In this document: in pieces, positions 44,580 through 52,978 of the stretch
How the letters are laid out: the number at the start of each line of letters is the position of its first letter
Position numbering within the stretch: the first letter of the stretch is position 1
Assembly (NCBI RefSeq): GCF_004136635.1
Contig: NZ_NOIU01000002.1
Location: forward strand, 806,001 to 870,000
Direction of reading: 5' to 3'
DNA: 64,000 nucleotides
From: Rothia halotolerans
GTDB lineage: Bacteria > Actinomycetota > Actinomycetes > Actinomycetales > Micrococcaceae
Translations under genes and position numbers: made by a program
The notes under the pieces: model-generated
Database searches by the model: none
What the model saw: only the letters and a program-made list of their open reading frames with translations
Told to the model about the DNA's origin: nothing

Positions 44580-45221
44580 GTGCGCAACGTATCCCACCAA
44601 CCTGCATCCCCCGGCGCGTCCAGTCTAGGGTCGGACGGGGAAAACGTACAGGCCCCCCCGTATCGTCCCACGCCCCGCCGTCTCTGGCGCCGTCTTCCGG
44701 GCGCCGCGGCGGTGGTGGGGCTCACGCTGCTGGTCAGCTCCTGCGCCGGAGCCGTGACGGTGACCCCCGCCCCGGACGCGGCGAACCCCGACTGCGCCCC
44801 CGCCATGGTGGCCATGCCGGGCACCCTCGCCGGTCTCGACCAGCGCGAGACCACCGCCCAGGCGACCTCGGCCTGGGGGGACCCCTCCGGCGTCATCCTC
44901 AAGTGCGGCGTCACCGTGGAGCGCCCCGTCGTGGACCCCTGCGTGAACGTCAACGGCGTGGACTGGGTCGTCACCCGCCAGGACGAGGACGAGGACTCCG
45001 CATCCGGGGAGGCCTCGGACGAGGTCTCCCGCGCCAGCGGCACGTGGACCGCCACGACCTTCGGCCGCTCCCCCGCCCTGCAGGTCACCTTCGACGCCGA
45101 CCGCGTCTCCTCGTCCTCCCTGCTGGTCGACCTCGAGTCGGCCGCCCAGCGGATCCCCCAGACCCAGCAGTGCCTCTCCGTGGACCAGACCCTGGAGGAC
45201 CTGCCCGACAGCGGCGCCTGA
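44580..45221 (+). CDS. DUF3515 family lipoprotein
   Basis: 213 residues. A long cytoplasmic start (about 45 residues, RPTPRRLWRRLPG at its end) leads to a lipoprotein signal VVGLTLLVSSC with the lipidated Cys near residue 66. The outer domain has NPDCAPAMVAMPGTLAGLDQR, ILKCGVTVERP and VDPCVNVNGVDWVV, the DUF3515 pattern with conserved Cys pairs. The family is found next to ddl/gpsA/murA in actinobacteria; function unknown. It diverges from the surface-protein gene across an 88-base gap and converges with ddl. Confidence 0.85.
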   Translation: MRNVSHQPASPGASSLGSDGENVQAPPYRPTPRRLWRRLPGAAAVVGLTLLVSSCAGAVTVTPAPDAANPDCAPAMVAMPGTLAGLDQRETTAQATSAWGDPSGVILKCGVTVERPVVDPCVNVNGVDWVVTRQDEDEDSASGEASDEVSRASGTWTATTFGRSPALQVTFDADRVSSSSLLVDLESAAQRIPQTQQCLSVDQTLEDLPDSGA

Positions 45222-45235
45222 TCGCGGGCGCGGCG

Positions 45236-45249
45236 GCCCCGGCCGGGGC
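45236..45249. terminator. Short palindrome between convergent genes
   Basis: GCCCCGGCCGGGGC lies between the DUF3515 stop and the ddl stop. A weak shared terminator at best. Confidence 0.3.
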
Positions 45250-45304
45250 GCACCGTCCGGGGCTCATGCGTCCCGAGCGCGGCGCGGCCCTGCCGCAGGC
45301 CGAC

Positions 45305-46429
45305 CTACCGCAGCCCGATCGGGCGCTCGAGGGCCAGCTCGAGCAGCTCGTCCACCAGCTCCCCGTACTCCAGCCCGGAGGCCCCCCACATCACCCGGTA
45401 CATCGAGCTCGGGGTGAAGCCCGGCAGGGTGTTGATCTCGTTGATGAGCACCCGGCCGTCGTCGGTGTAGAAGAAGTCGGCGCGGGCCAGCCCCTCGCCG
45501 CCGATCGCCAGGAAGGCGCGCACGGCCTCCCGGCGGATCTCCTCGGTGACCTCCTCCGACAGGTCCGCGGGGCAGCGCAGCCGCGAGGACTCCGTCTCCA
45601 CGTACTTGGCCTCGAAGTCGTAGAAGGCGTGGTCGCGGCCGAGGACCTCGATCTCGCCGGGCAGCGAGGCCCGCGGCCGGGCGTGGGAGCGCCCGTCCAG
45701 CACGGCGCACTCGATCTCCCGGCCCGAGATGCCCGCCTCGACCACGACCTTCGGGTCGCAGGCCTGCGCGACGGCGATCGCGGCGTCGAGCTCGGACCAG
45801 TCGTCGATCCGGGTGATCCCCTGCGAGGACCCGGCCCGGGCGGGCTTGACGAACACCGGCAGCTCGAGCTCCCGCACCCGGGCGATGCTCTCCTCCCGCT
45901 CGCGGTCCCAGTCCCTGGCCGTGATGACCCGGTAGGGCCCGACCGCCAGCCCGGCGGACTCGAAGGCCATCTTCATGAAGTGCTTGTCCATCCCGATCGC
46001 CGAGGCCGCGACGCCGGCCCCCACGTAGGGGAGGTCGGCCATCTCCAGCAGGCCCTGGACGGTCCCGTCCTCGCCGAAGGATCCGTGCAGCAACGGCAGG
46101 ACGACGTCGAGCGCGGGCCCTTCCCGGAGCCCCGCCCGGGGGTCCTGGAGGATGATGCCGCGCCCGGCGCCCATCGGTAGGGTCACCCGCGGCCCCTCCC
46201 CGGGGAAGTGCGCGAGCGCCTCGGTGGAGATCAGCCCCTCGAGCTCCTCCAGCGAGCTCAGGTGCCACGAGCCGTCCTCGGTGATCCCGATCAGCACGGG
46301 CTCGTAGCGCGTGCGGTCCAGGACCCCGAGCACGCCGTGCGCCGTGATCAGGGAGATCGAGTGCTCCGGGGAACGGCCTCCGAAGAGGATTCCGACGGTC
46401 GTCCGGTCGGCGGTGGCGGTGGAAGTCAT
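45305..46429 (-). CDS. ddl: D-alanine--D-alanine ligase
   Basis: 374 residues from ATG 46429. ILFGGRSPEHSISLITA, then LLHGSFGEDGTVQGLLEMADLPYVGAG, the ATP-grasp lysines in DKHFMKMAF and VFVKPARAGSSQGI, and the metal site ADFFYTDDGRVLINEINTLPGFTP. Makes the D-Ala-D-Ala end of peptidoglycan precursors. It is 65 bases downstream of gpsA on the same strand, a common actinobacterial pair. Confidence 0.96.
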   Translation of the reverse strand: MTSTATADRTTVGILFGGRSPEHSISLITAHGVLGVLDRTRYEPVLIGITEDGSWHLSSLEELEGLISTEALAHFPGEGPRVTLPMGAGRGIILQDPRAGLREGPALDVVLPLLHGSFGEDGTVQGLLEMADLPYVGAGVAASAIGMDKHFMKMAFESAGLAVGPYRVITARDWDREREESIARVRELELPVFVKPARAGSSQGITRIDDWSELDAAIAVAQACDPKVVVEAGISGREIECAVLDGRSHARPRASLPGEIEVLGRDHAFYDFEAKYVETESSRLRCPADLSEEVTEEIRREAVRAFLAIGGEGLARADFFYTDDGRVLINEINTLPGFTPSSMYRVMWGASGLEYGELVDELLELALERPIGLR

Positions 46430-46494
46430 GGGGCCTCTCTGTGAGGGTCTGGGGTCTGCGGTCGTGCGGGGACGGCGCGGGGCGGGGTGGACGC

Positions 46495-47610
46495 CTAGGA
46501 GCCGTGCGGGGTCTCGGCCTTGAGGCTGCGGCCCAGCAGCATCGGCTGCAGCTGGTCGACGCTGACCGCGCCGTCCAGCACGGCCACGACGCCGGCCACG
46601 ATGGGCATCTCCACGCCGTGCGTGCGCGCCAGCTCGAGCACCACCGGCGCGGACTTGATGCCTTCGGCGGTCTGGGTCATCCGGGAGGCCACCTCGGCCT
46701 CGCTGAGCCCGGTGCCCAGCAGCCGTCCGGCGGTGTGGTTGCGGGAGAGCGGCGAGGAGCAGGTCGCGATGAGGTCGCCCATGCCGGCGAGCCCCGCCAT
46801 CGTCTCGTGCCGGCCGCCGAGGGCCAGCGCCAGCCGGGAGGTCTCGGCCAGGCCGCGGGTCATGATGGAGGCCTTGGAGTTGTCCCCGAGGTCCCGCCCC
46901 TCGCACATGCCCACGCACAGCGCGATGACGTTCTTGACCAGCCCGCCGATCTCGACGCCGACCACGTCGGAGGAGGTGTACGGCCGGAAGTAGCCGGTCG
47001 CGCAGACTCGGCTCACCATGCCCGCCACCTCGGCCGAGGGCGCCGCCACGACCGAGGCCGTGGGCTGCTCCTGGATGATCTCCCGCGCCAGGTTCGGCCC
47101 GGAGACCACGGCGACGCGGTCCTGGGAGCCGGGCAGCGCCTGGGCGATGACCTCGGACATCCGCAGGCCGGTGCCCCGCTCCAGCCCCTTGGCCAGCGAG
47201 ACGAGCACGGCCCCGGGCGGGACGGCGTCGGCCAGCCCGCCCAGCTGCTCGCGCAGCGCCTGGGCCGGGATGGCCAGCACGACGACGTCGGCCCCCTCCA
47301 GCGCCCGGCGCGCGTCCGAGGCGTAGGAGAGGTTCTCGGGCAGCCGGACGGTGGGGAAGTAACGGTCGTTGACCCCGGTCTCCTCGAGGTGGGCGATCAG
47401 CTCCGGGTCCCTGCCCCACAGGGTCACGGACCAGCCGGGGCCACCCTCGCGCTCCGCCCGGGCGGCGGCGTCGGCGGCGATCTTGGCGAAGACCGTGCCC
47501 CAGCTGCCGGCCCCCAGGACCACGACCCGGCGCGGGGTCGCCGAGGGTGCGGGCGCGCCCGGCGCTCCGGCCGGCTGGTTCGTCTCGGACTCGCGGTGCG
47601 TCTCGCTCAC
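46495..47610 (-). CDS. gpsA: NAD(P)-dependent glycerol-3-phosphate dehydrogenase
   Basis: 371 residues from GTG 47610. VVVLGAGSWGTVFAKI is the dinucleotide loop; VSLAKGLE, SGPNLAREI, IGGLVKNVIALCVGM (catalytic Lys) and AGMGDLIATCSSPLSRNHTAG are GpsA signatures. Supplies sn-glycerol-3-phosphate for phospholipids, next to the acyltransferase gene upstream. The first 25 or so residues are a Pro/Ala-rich extension. Confidence 0.96.
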   Translation of the reverse strand: MSETHRESETNQPAGAPGAPAPSATPRRVVVLGAGSWGTVFAKIAADAAARAEREGGPGWSVTLWGRDPELIAHLEETGVNDRYFPTVRLPENLSYASDARRALEGADVVVLAIPAQALREQLGGLADAVPPGAVLVSLAKGLERGTGLRMSEVIAQALPGSQDRVAVVSGPNLAREIIQEQPTASVVAAPSAEVAGMVSRVCATGYFRPYTSSDVVGVEIGGLVKNVIALCVGMCEGRDLGDNSKASIMTRGLAETSRLALALGGRHETMAGLAGMGDLIATCSSPLSRNHTAGRLLGTGLSEAEVASRMTQTAEGIKSAPVVLELARTHGVEMPIVAGVVAVLDGAVSVDQLQPMLLGRSLKAETPHGS

Positions 47611-47686
47611 TCGTGCTCCTGGGGTCGGCGTGGACGGTGCGGTGCGGCGGGGCCGCGGGCTCCCGCGGCGCTCGGGAGGGATGGGA

Positions 47687-48487
47687 TCAGGACGAGGGGG
47701 CCGCGGGGTCTCCCCCGGCGCCGACGCGCGCCCCGACCCGGGGGTCCCAGCGCCCGGCGGGCGCCCGCTCGCCGCGCAGCTGCTCGAGGAGGGAGGTGAT
47801 CTCGGCCATCATCCGCTCGGTTACCTGCTCGAGGACCCGGCGGCTGACGTGCCCGCCCTCCTCCGGGTCCAGCAGGTCGGAGAAGTCGATGGGCTCGCCC
47901 ACCAGGACCTTCGCCCGCTTGCGCGGGAAGGGGCGCGGCCGGGTGGCCTTGGGCGGCAGCAGCTCCTGGTCGCCCCAGTGGGCCACCGGGATCACCGGGG
48001 CGCCGGTCTCCAGCGCCAGCCGGGCGGCCCCGGTGCGGCCGGTCATGGGCCACAGCTCGGGGTCGCGGGTCAGCGTCCCCTCGGGGTAGATGATGACGGC
48101 GCTGCCCGCCTCGACCGCGGCGCGGGCCGCGGCCAGGGACTTGCGCGCGTCCATCGAGCCGCGCGGCACGGGGATCTGCGAGATCTGCCGCAGCAGCCAG
48201 CCCAGCCCCGGGGCCCGGAACAGCGAGTCCTTGGCCAGGAAGCGCGGCATCGTGCCGTGGGCGTAGACGGGATAGCCGATCGTCAGCGGATCCATCTCCG
48301 TCATGTGGTTGGCCACCACGATGTAGCCGCCCTCGCGGCGCAGGCGCTCGGCGCCCCGCCACTCCTTGGAGAGGACCAGCGAGTAGAGGACCCGCGTCAG
48401 CGTCGCGGCGACGTGGAGGATGGCGTCCCCCGAGCGCGTGGGGGCGAAGGGCCGCTCCTCCCGCTCGCTGCGTGCATCCGATCCCAC
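47687..48487 (-). CDS. plsC: 1-acyl-sn-glycerol-3-phosphate acyltransferase
   Basis: 266 residues from GTG 48487, two bases after the murA stop. The acyltransferase motif NHMTEMD (NHX4D, with H and D catalytic), FLAKDSLFRAPGLGWLLR, PRGSMDARKSL and the substrate motif YPEGTLTR are all present. Makes phosphatidic acid at the membrane. The order murA-plsC-gpsA-ddl links cell-wall and lipid precursor steps and is conserved in actinobacteria. Confidence 0.93.
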   Translation of the reverse strand: MGSDARSEREERPFAPTRSGDAILHVAATLTRVLYSLVLSKEWRGAERLRREGGYIVVANHMTEMDPLTIGYPVYAHGTMPRFLAKDSLFRAPGLGWLLRQISQIPVPRGSMDARKSLAAARAAVEAGSAVIIYPEGTLTRDPELWPMTGRTGAARLALETGAPVIPVAHWGDQELLPPKATRPRPFPRKRAKVLVGEPIDFSDLLDPEEGGHVSRRVLEQVTERMMAEITSLLEQLRGERAPAGRWDPRVGARVGAGGDPAAPSS

Positions 48488-48489
48488 GG

Positions 48490-49821
48490 CTACTCCGCCA
48501 CCTCCGCGACGACCTCGAAGCGGGCGCCGAGCCCCTCCAGCTTCTGGACGAAGCGCTCGTAGCCGCGGTTGATGAGCTCGACGCCGGAGACCAGCGAGTC
48601 CCCCTGGGCCGCGAGCGCGGCGATCAGGTGGCTGAAGCCTCCGCGCAGGTCGGGGATGTTGATGTCGGCGCCGTGCAGCGGCGTCGGGCCGGAGATCACG
48701 GCCGAGTGCAGGAAGTTGCGCTGCCCGAAGCGGCACGGGACCGAGCCCAGGCACTCGCGGTGCAGCTGGATGCTGGCGCCCATCTCGTTGAGCGCGCCGG
48801 TGAAGCCGAAGCGGTTCTCGTACACGGTCTCGTGGACGATCGAGACGCCGTCGGCCTGGGTCAGCGCCACCACGAGGGGCTGCTGCCAGTCCGTCATGAA
48901 GCCGGGGTGCACGTTGGTCTCCACGATGAGCGAGTTGAGCTTGCCGCCCGGATGGTAGAAGCGGATGCCCTCGTCGGTGATGTCCAGGCCGCCGCCGATC
49001 TTCCGGAACGTGTTGAGGTAGGCCATCATGTCCGCCTGCTGGGCGCCGCGGACGAAGATGTCTCCCCCGGTGGCCAGCGCCGCCGAACCCCAGGAGGCCG
49101 CCTCGATGCGGTCCGGCAGCGCGCGGTGGTTGTAGCCGCTCAGCTCGGGGACGCCCTCGATGTGGATCACGCGGTCGGTCTGGACCGTGATGATCGCGCC
49201 CATCTTCTGCAGGATCGCGATGAGGTCCATGATCTCGGGCTCGGTAGCGGCGCCGCGCAGCTCGGTGTTGCCCTCGGCGCGGGTCGCGGTGAGCAGCACC
49301 TGCTCGGTCGCGCCCACCGAGGGGTAGGGCAGGTCGATCTTGGCGCCGTGCAGCCCCTTGGGCGCGGTCATCCGGATGCCGGAGGGGAGCTTGTCCACCT
49401 CGGCCCCGAACTCGCGCAGCACCTTGAGGTGGAAGTCGATGGGGCGGTCGCCGATCTTGCAGCCGCCCAGGTCCGGGATGAAGGCCTCGCCGATGGCGTG
49501 CAGCAGCGGCCCGCAGAGCAGGATCGGGATGCGGGAGTCGCCGGAGTGCGCGTCGATGTCCGCGTGCAGGGCGGCGGCGGCGTTGGTCGGATCGAGCTCG
49601 AGGTCGCCCGTCTCCGGGGCCTTGCTCACGGTCACGCCGTGGAGGGAGAGGAGGTCGGTGACGACCTTGACGTCCTTGATCTCGGGGACACTCCGCAGGG
49701 TCGAGGGGGTCGAGCCCAGCAGGGCGGCGACCATCGCCTTGGGAACGAGGTTCTTGGCCCCACGGACCGTGACCTCGCCGCGAAGGGGCTCCCCGCCCTG
49801 GATACGCAGTGTGCCGATCAT
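48490..49821 (-). CDS. murA: UDP-N-acetylglucosamine 1-carboxyvinyltransferase
   Basis: 443 residues. GAKNLVPKAMVAALL (catalytic Lys23 and Asn24), then the loop GGCKIGDRPIDFH with Cys121, the PEP-binding cysteine that fosfomycin attacks (Asp in mycobacteria), and RGGFSHLIAALAA near the end. First committed step of peptidoglycan synthesis. Cys121 implies a fosfomycin-sensitive enzyme; resistance by other means cannot be excluded. Confidence 0.96.
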   Translation of the reverse strand: MIGTLRIQGGEPLRGEVTVRGAKNLVPKAMVAALLGSTPSTLRSVPEIKDVKVVTDLLSLHGVTVSKAPETGDLELDPTNAAAALHADIDAHSGDSRIPILLCGPLLHAIGEAFIPDLGGCKIGDRPIDFHLKVLREFGAEVDKLPSGIRMTAPKGLHGAKIDLPYPSVGATEQVLLTATRAEGNTELRGAATEPEIMDLIAILQKMGAIITVQTDRVIHIEGVPELSGYNHRALPDRIEAASWGSAALATGGDIFVRGAQQADMMAYLNTFRKIGGGLDITDEGIRFYHPGGKLNSLIVETNVHPGFMTDWQQPLVVALTQADGVSIVHETVYENRFGFTGALNEMGASIQLHRECLGSVPCRFGQRNFLHSAVISGPTPLHGADINIPDLRGGFSHLIAALAAQGDSLVSGVELINRGYERFVQKLEGLGARFEVVAEVAE

Positions 49822-49872
49822 AGACGTTCCAATCCTTGTGAGTTCGCCGCGGCGGATGCGCGACGATCTAGC

Positions 49873-49920
49873 ATTCTACAGACCCTGACGAGGACCCAGG
49901 GTCCTAGGAACATCCTAGGA
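49873..49920 (-). promoter_or_regulatory. murA promoter with two tandem palindromes
   Basis: Minus-strand TAGAAT (49878-49873) is a good -10, 51 bases before the murA ATG. TCCTAGGA occurs twice upstream (49902-49909 and 49913-49920), 11 bp apart, one helical turn: a plausible site for a dimeric regulator. Confidence 0.45.
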
Positions 49921-49923
49921 CGC

Positions 49924-49955
49924 ACGCCGCCGCGCCGGATGCGGCGCGGCGGCGT
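49924..49955 (-). terminator. Strong terminator after leuD
   Basis: A 14-bp perfect stem (ACGCCGCCGCGCCG with its complement at 49942-49955) around a GATG loop, 6 bases after the leuD stop. Confidence 0.75.
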
Positions 49956-49961
49956 GGCGGT

Positions 49962-50561
49962 TCAGCTCTGAGCGGGAAGCGTCTTCGGCTTGAAGGTGGG
50001 CCGGCCGCCCTCGAACTCGGAGATGCTCTCCTCGTGGGCGAGTGTGAGGGAGATATCGTCCAGCCCCTCCATCAGGCGCCACCGGGTGTACTCGTCCAGG
50101 TGCATCGGGACGGTCAGGGAACCGCAGCTCACCGACATCGCCTCGAGGTCCACCGTGATCTGCGTCCCGGGGTTCTCCTCGATGGACTTCCACAGCAGCT
50201 CCACGTCCTGCTGGTCCACCTGCGCGGCCACCAGGCCCTGCTTGCCCGAGTTGCCCCGGAAGATGTCGGCGAAGCGGGCGGAGATGACGACGCGGAACCC
50301 GTAGTCCTTGAGCGCCCAGACGGCGTGCTCGCGCGAGGAGCCGGTGCCGAAGTCGGGTCCTGCCACCAGGACGGAGGCGTTCCGGTAGGGCTCCTGGTTC
50401 AGCACGAACTCGGGATCCTTGCGCCAGGCTGAGAAGAGGGCGTCGTCGAACCCCGTCTTGGTGATCCGCTTGAGGTAGACGGCGGGGATGATCTGATCGG
50501 TGTCGACGTTCGACGCGCGCAGCGGCGCGGCGACGCCGGTGTGGGTGGTGATGGGTTCCAT
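49962..50561 (-). CDS. leuD: 3-isopropylmalate dehydratase small subunit
   Basis: 199 residues. [49 protein letters not shown] (swivel-domain substrate loop) and [18 protein letters not shown]. With LeuC it isomerises 2- to 3-isopropylmalate in leucine synthesis. It starts 14 bases after leuC. Confidence 0.97.
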   Translation of the reverse strand: MEPITTHTGVAAPLRASNVDTDQIIPAVYLKRITKTGFDDALFSAWRKDPEFVLNQEPYRNASVLVAGPDFGTGSSREHAVWALKDYGFRVVISARFADIFRGNSGKQGLVAAQVDQQDVELLWKSIEENPGTQITVDLEAMSVSCGSLTVPMHLDEYTRWRLMEGLDDISLTLAHEESISEFEGGRPTFKPKTLPAQS

Positions 50562-50575
50562 GGCGTGCTCCTCGG

Positions 50576-52003
50576 TCAGGATTCGATCAGGTCGGAGGGC
50601 GAGCTCAGCGTGCCGCGCACCGCGGTGGCGGCAGCGACCAGGGGGGACACCAGGTGGGTGCGCCCGCCCTTGCCCTGCCGGCCCTCGAAGTTGCGGTTGG
50701 AGGTCGAGGCGCAGCGCTCGCCGGGGGACAGCTGGTCCGGGTTCATGCCCAGGCACATCGAGCAGCCCGCGAACCGCCAGTCGGCGCCGAAGTCCTTGAA
50801 GACCTTGTCCAGGCCCTCCTCCTCGGCCTGCTGGCGCACCCGCGCCGAGCCGGGGACCACCATCATGCGCACGTTCTCCGCCATGGTGCGGCCCTCGATG
50901 ATCGCCGCGGCCGCGCGCAGGTCCTCGATCCGCGAGTTGGTGCAGGAGCCCAGGAAGACGGTGTCGACCCTGATCTCCTTCATCGGGGTGCCGGCCTCCA
51001 GGTCCATGTAGGCCAGGGCCTTCTCCGCGTTGGCGCGGGCGTTCTCGTCGCCGGCGTCGGCGGGGTCGGGGACGTCCTCGGACAGGGGCACGCCCTGGCC
51101 CGGGTTGGTCCCCCAGGTCACGAAGGGCTCGAGCCGGTCCGCGTCCAGCACCACCTCGTTGTCGAAGCGCGCGCCCTCGTCGGTCTTCAGGGAGCGCCAG
51201 TACTCGACGGCGCGGTCCCACTCCTCGCCCTTCGGGGCGTGGGGGCGGTCCCGCAGGTACTCGAAGGTGGTCTCGTCCGGGGCGACCATGCCCGCGCGGG
51301 CGCCGGCCTCGATGGACATGTTGCAGATCGTCATGCGGCCCTCCATGGAGAGCTCCTCGATCGCCGAGCCGCGGTACTCCAGGACGTAGCCCTGTCCCCC
51401 GCCGGTGCCGATCTTGGCGATCACGGCGAGGATGATGTCCTTGGCGGTCACCCCCGGCTTGAGGTGGCCGTTGACGGTGATCGCCATCGTCTTGAACGGC
51501 GCCAGGGAGAGCGTCTGGGTCGCCATCACGTGCTCGACCTCGCTGGTGCCGATGCCGAAGGCGAGCGCGCCGAAGGCGCCGTGCGTGGAGGTGTGGGAGT
51601 CGCCGCAGACCACCGTGGTGCCCGGCTGGGTCAGGCCCAGCTGGGGTCCGACGACGTGCACGATCCCCTGCTCGGAGTCGCCCAGCGAGTGGATGCGGAC
51701 GCCGAACTCCTCGGCGTTGGCGCGCAGGGTCTCGATCTGCTTGCGCGAGGTCTCGTCCGCGATGCGGGCGAAGATGTCCTGCGTCGGGGTGTTGTGGTCC
51801 TCGGTCGCGATGGTCAGGTCGGGGCGGCGCAGCCGGCGCCCCGCCAGCCGGAGGCCCTCGAAGGCCTGCGGCGAGGTGACCTCGTGCAGGAGGTGCAGGT
51901 CGATGTACATCAGGTCGGGTTTGCCGTCCTGACCCTCCACGACGCGGTGCTCGTTCCAGACCTTCTCGGCCAGGGTCGTGGGCTTAGCCGGTGCATCAGC
52001 CAT
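50576..52003 (-). CDS. leuC: 3-isopropylmalate dehydratase large subunit
   Basis: 475 residues from ATG 52003. [12 protein letters not shown] at the start; [27 protein letters not shown]; iron-sulfur cysteines in [14 protein letters not shown] and [12 protein letters not shown]. It carries the 4Fe-4S cluster of the isomerase. It diverges from the IclR-family gene, with a palindrome between them. Confidence 0.97.
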   Translation of the reverse strand: MADAPAKPTTLAEKVWNEHRVVEGQDGKPDLMYIDLHLLHEVTSPQAFEGLRLAGRRLRRPDLTIATEDHNTPTQDIFARIADETSRKQIETLRANAEEFGVRIHSLGDSEQGIVHVVGPQLGLTQPGTTVVCGDSHTSTHGAFGALAFGIGTSEVEHVMATQTLSLAPFKTMAITVNGHLKPGVTAKDIILAVIAKIGTGGGQGYVLEYRGSAIEELSMEGRMTICNMSIEAGARAGMVAPDETTFEYLRDRPHAPKGEEWDRAVEYWRSLKTDEGARFDNEVVLDADRLEPFVTWGTNPGQGVPLSEDVPDPADAGDENARANAEKALAYMDLEAGTPMKEIRVDTVFLGSCTNSRIEDLRAAAAIIEGRTMAENVRMMVVPGSARVRQQAEEEGLDKVFKDFGADWRFAGCSMCLGMNPDQLSPGERCASTSNRNFEGRQGKGGRTHLVSPLVAAATAVRGTLSSPSDLIES

Positions 52004-52064
52004 AGGGGTGTCCTCCGATGTCCAGGTGTGTGTGGATCCATTCTGCCCCGTCGTCCCACCGGCT

Positions 52065-52107
52065 TCCATTAAATGGACTTGCTTTCCAGAATATGAGATT
52101 GCATCAT
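52065..52107. promoter_or_regulatory. leuC / IclR-family intergenic operator and ndgR promoter
   Basis: TCCATT-A-AATGGA (52065-52077) is a 13-bp palindrome with TGGA/TCCA half-sites like those of IclR-type operators. Next to it on the plus strand, TTGCTT (52079-52084), 17 bp and CATCAT (52102-52107) make a promoter whose -10 ends 6 bases before ATG 52114. A regulator bound here could control both leuCD and itself. Confidence 0.55.
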
Positions 52108-52113
52108 GGAGCC

Positions 52114-52923
52114 ATGACATCGACCACAGAGACGACCGCCGGGGCGACCCCTCACGCCTCCGAACAGATCCTCGGCGGGATGGGCAACGCCGACCCGATG
52201 GCGGAGGGCAGCCGCTCGAGCGGGGTGGGCGTGCTGGACAAGGCCACCCACATCCTCGACTGCCTCGAGGCGGGCCCGGCGTCGCTCTCCCAGCTGGTCG
52301 AGGCCACCGGCCTCGCTCGGCCCACGGCGCACCGGCTCGCCGTCGCGCTGACCCACCACCGCCTGGTGGCCCGGGACGTCCAGGGCAGGTTCGTCCTGGG
52401 CCCGCGGCTCGGGGAGCTGGCCTCGGCCGCCGGCGAGGACCGCCTCATCGCGGCGGCCGGCCCCGTGCTCAACCACCTGCGCAACGTGACCGGCGAGTCC
52501 GCCCAGGTCTACCGGCGGCAGGGCGAGTGGCGGATCTGCGTCGCCTCGGCCGAGCGCCCCATCGGCCTGCGGGACACCATCCCGGTGGGCACGCAGCTGT
52601 CCATGAAGGCGGGCTCCGCAGCCCAGGTCCTCATCGCCTGGGAGGACCACAACCGGCTGCTGGAGGGGCTGCGTCAGGCGCGCTTCTCCGCCACGGTGCT
52701 CGCGGCCGTGCGCCGCCGCGGCTGGGCCCAGTCGGTCGGCGAGCGCGAGCGCGGCATCGCCTCCGTCTCGGCTCCCGTGCGGAACCCCTCGGGCAAGGTG
52801 ATCGCCGCGGTCTCCATCTCCGGGCCCATCGAGCGGCTGACCCGGCAGCCGGGCCGGCTCCACGCCGACGTCGTCAGCCAGGCCGCCCGTCAGCTCACCG
52901 AGGCGCTGCGCACCGGCGCCTAG
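52114..52923 (+). CDS. ndgR: IclR-family regulator, NdgR/LtbR-like
   Basis: 269 residues from ATG 52114. The winged helix ([42 protein letters not shown], about 38-80) is followed by an IclR effector domain ([37 protein letters not shown]). IclR proteins divergent from leuCD in Streptomyces (NdgR) and Corynebacterium (LtbR) control leucine genes in response to amino acids; the same arrangement here supports that role. The first 35 residues are an extension. Convergent with the GTPase gene. Confidence 0.88.
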   Translation: MTSTTETTAGATPHASEQILGGMGNADPMAEGSRSSGVGVLDKATHILDCLEAGPASLSQLVEATGLARPTAHRLAVALTHHRLVARDVQGRFVLGPRLGELASAAGEDRLIAAAGPVLNHLRNVTGESAQVYRRQGEWRICVASAERPIGLRDTIPVGTQLSMKAGSAAQVLIAWEDHNRLLEGLRQARFSATVLAAVRRRGWAQSVGERERGIASVSAPVRNPSGKVIAAVSISGPIERLTRQPGRLHADVVSQAARQLTEALRTGA

Positions 52924-52963
52924 GGGCCGCGTTCCGGCCCAGGGCCCGGCGCACGGAGGCGCA

Positions 52964-52978
52964 CGGGCCTCAGGCCCG
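52964..52978. terminator. Short hairpin between convergent ndgR and GTPase genes
   Basis: CGGGCC-TCA-GGCCCG, 41 bases past the ndgR stop and overlapping the end of the GTPase gene. Confidence 0.35.
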
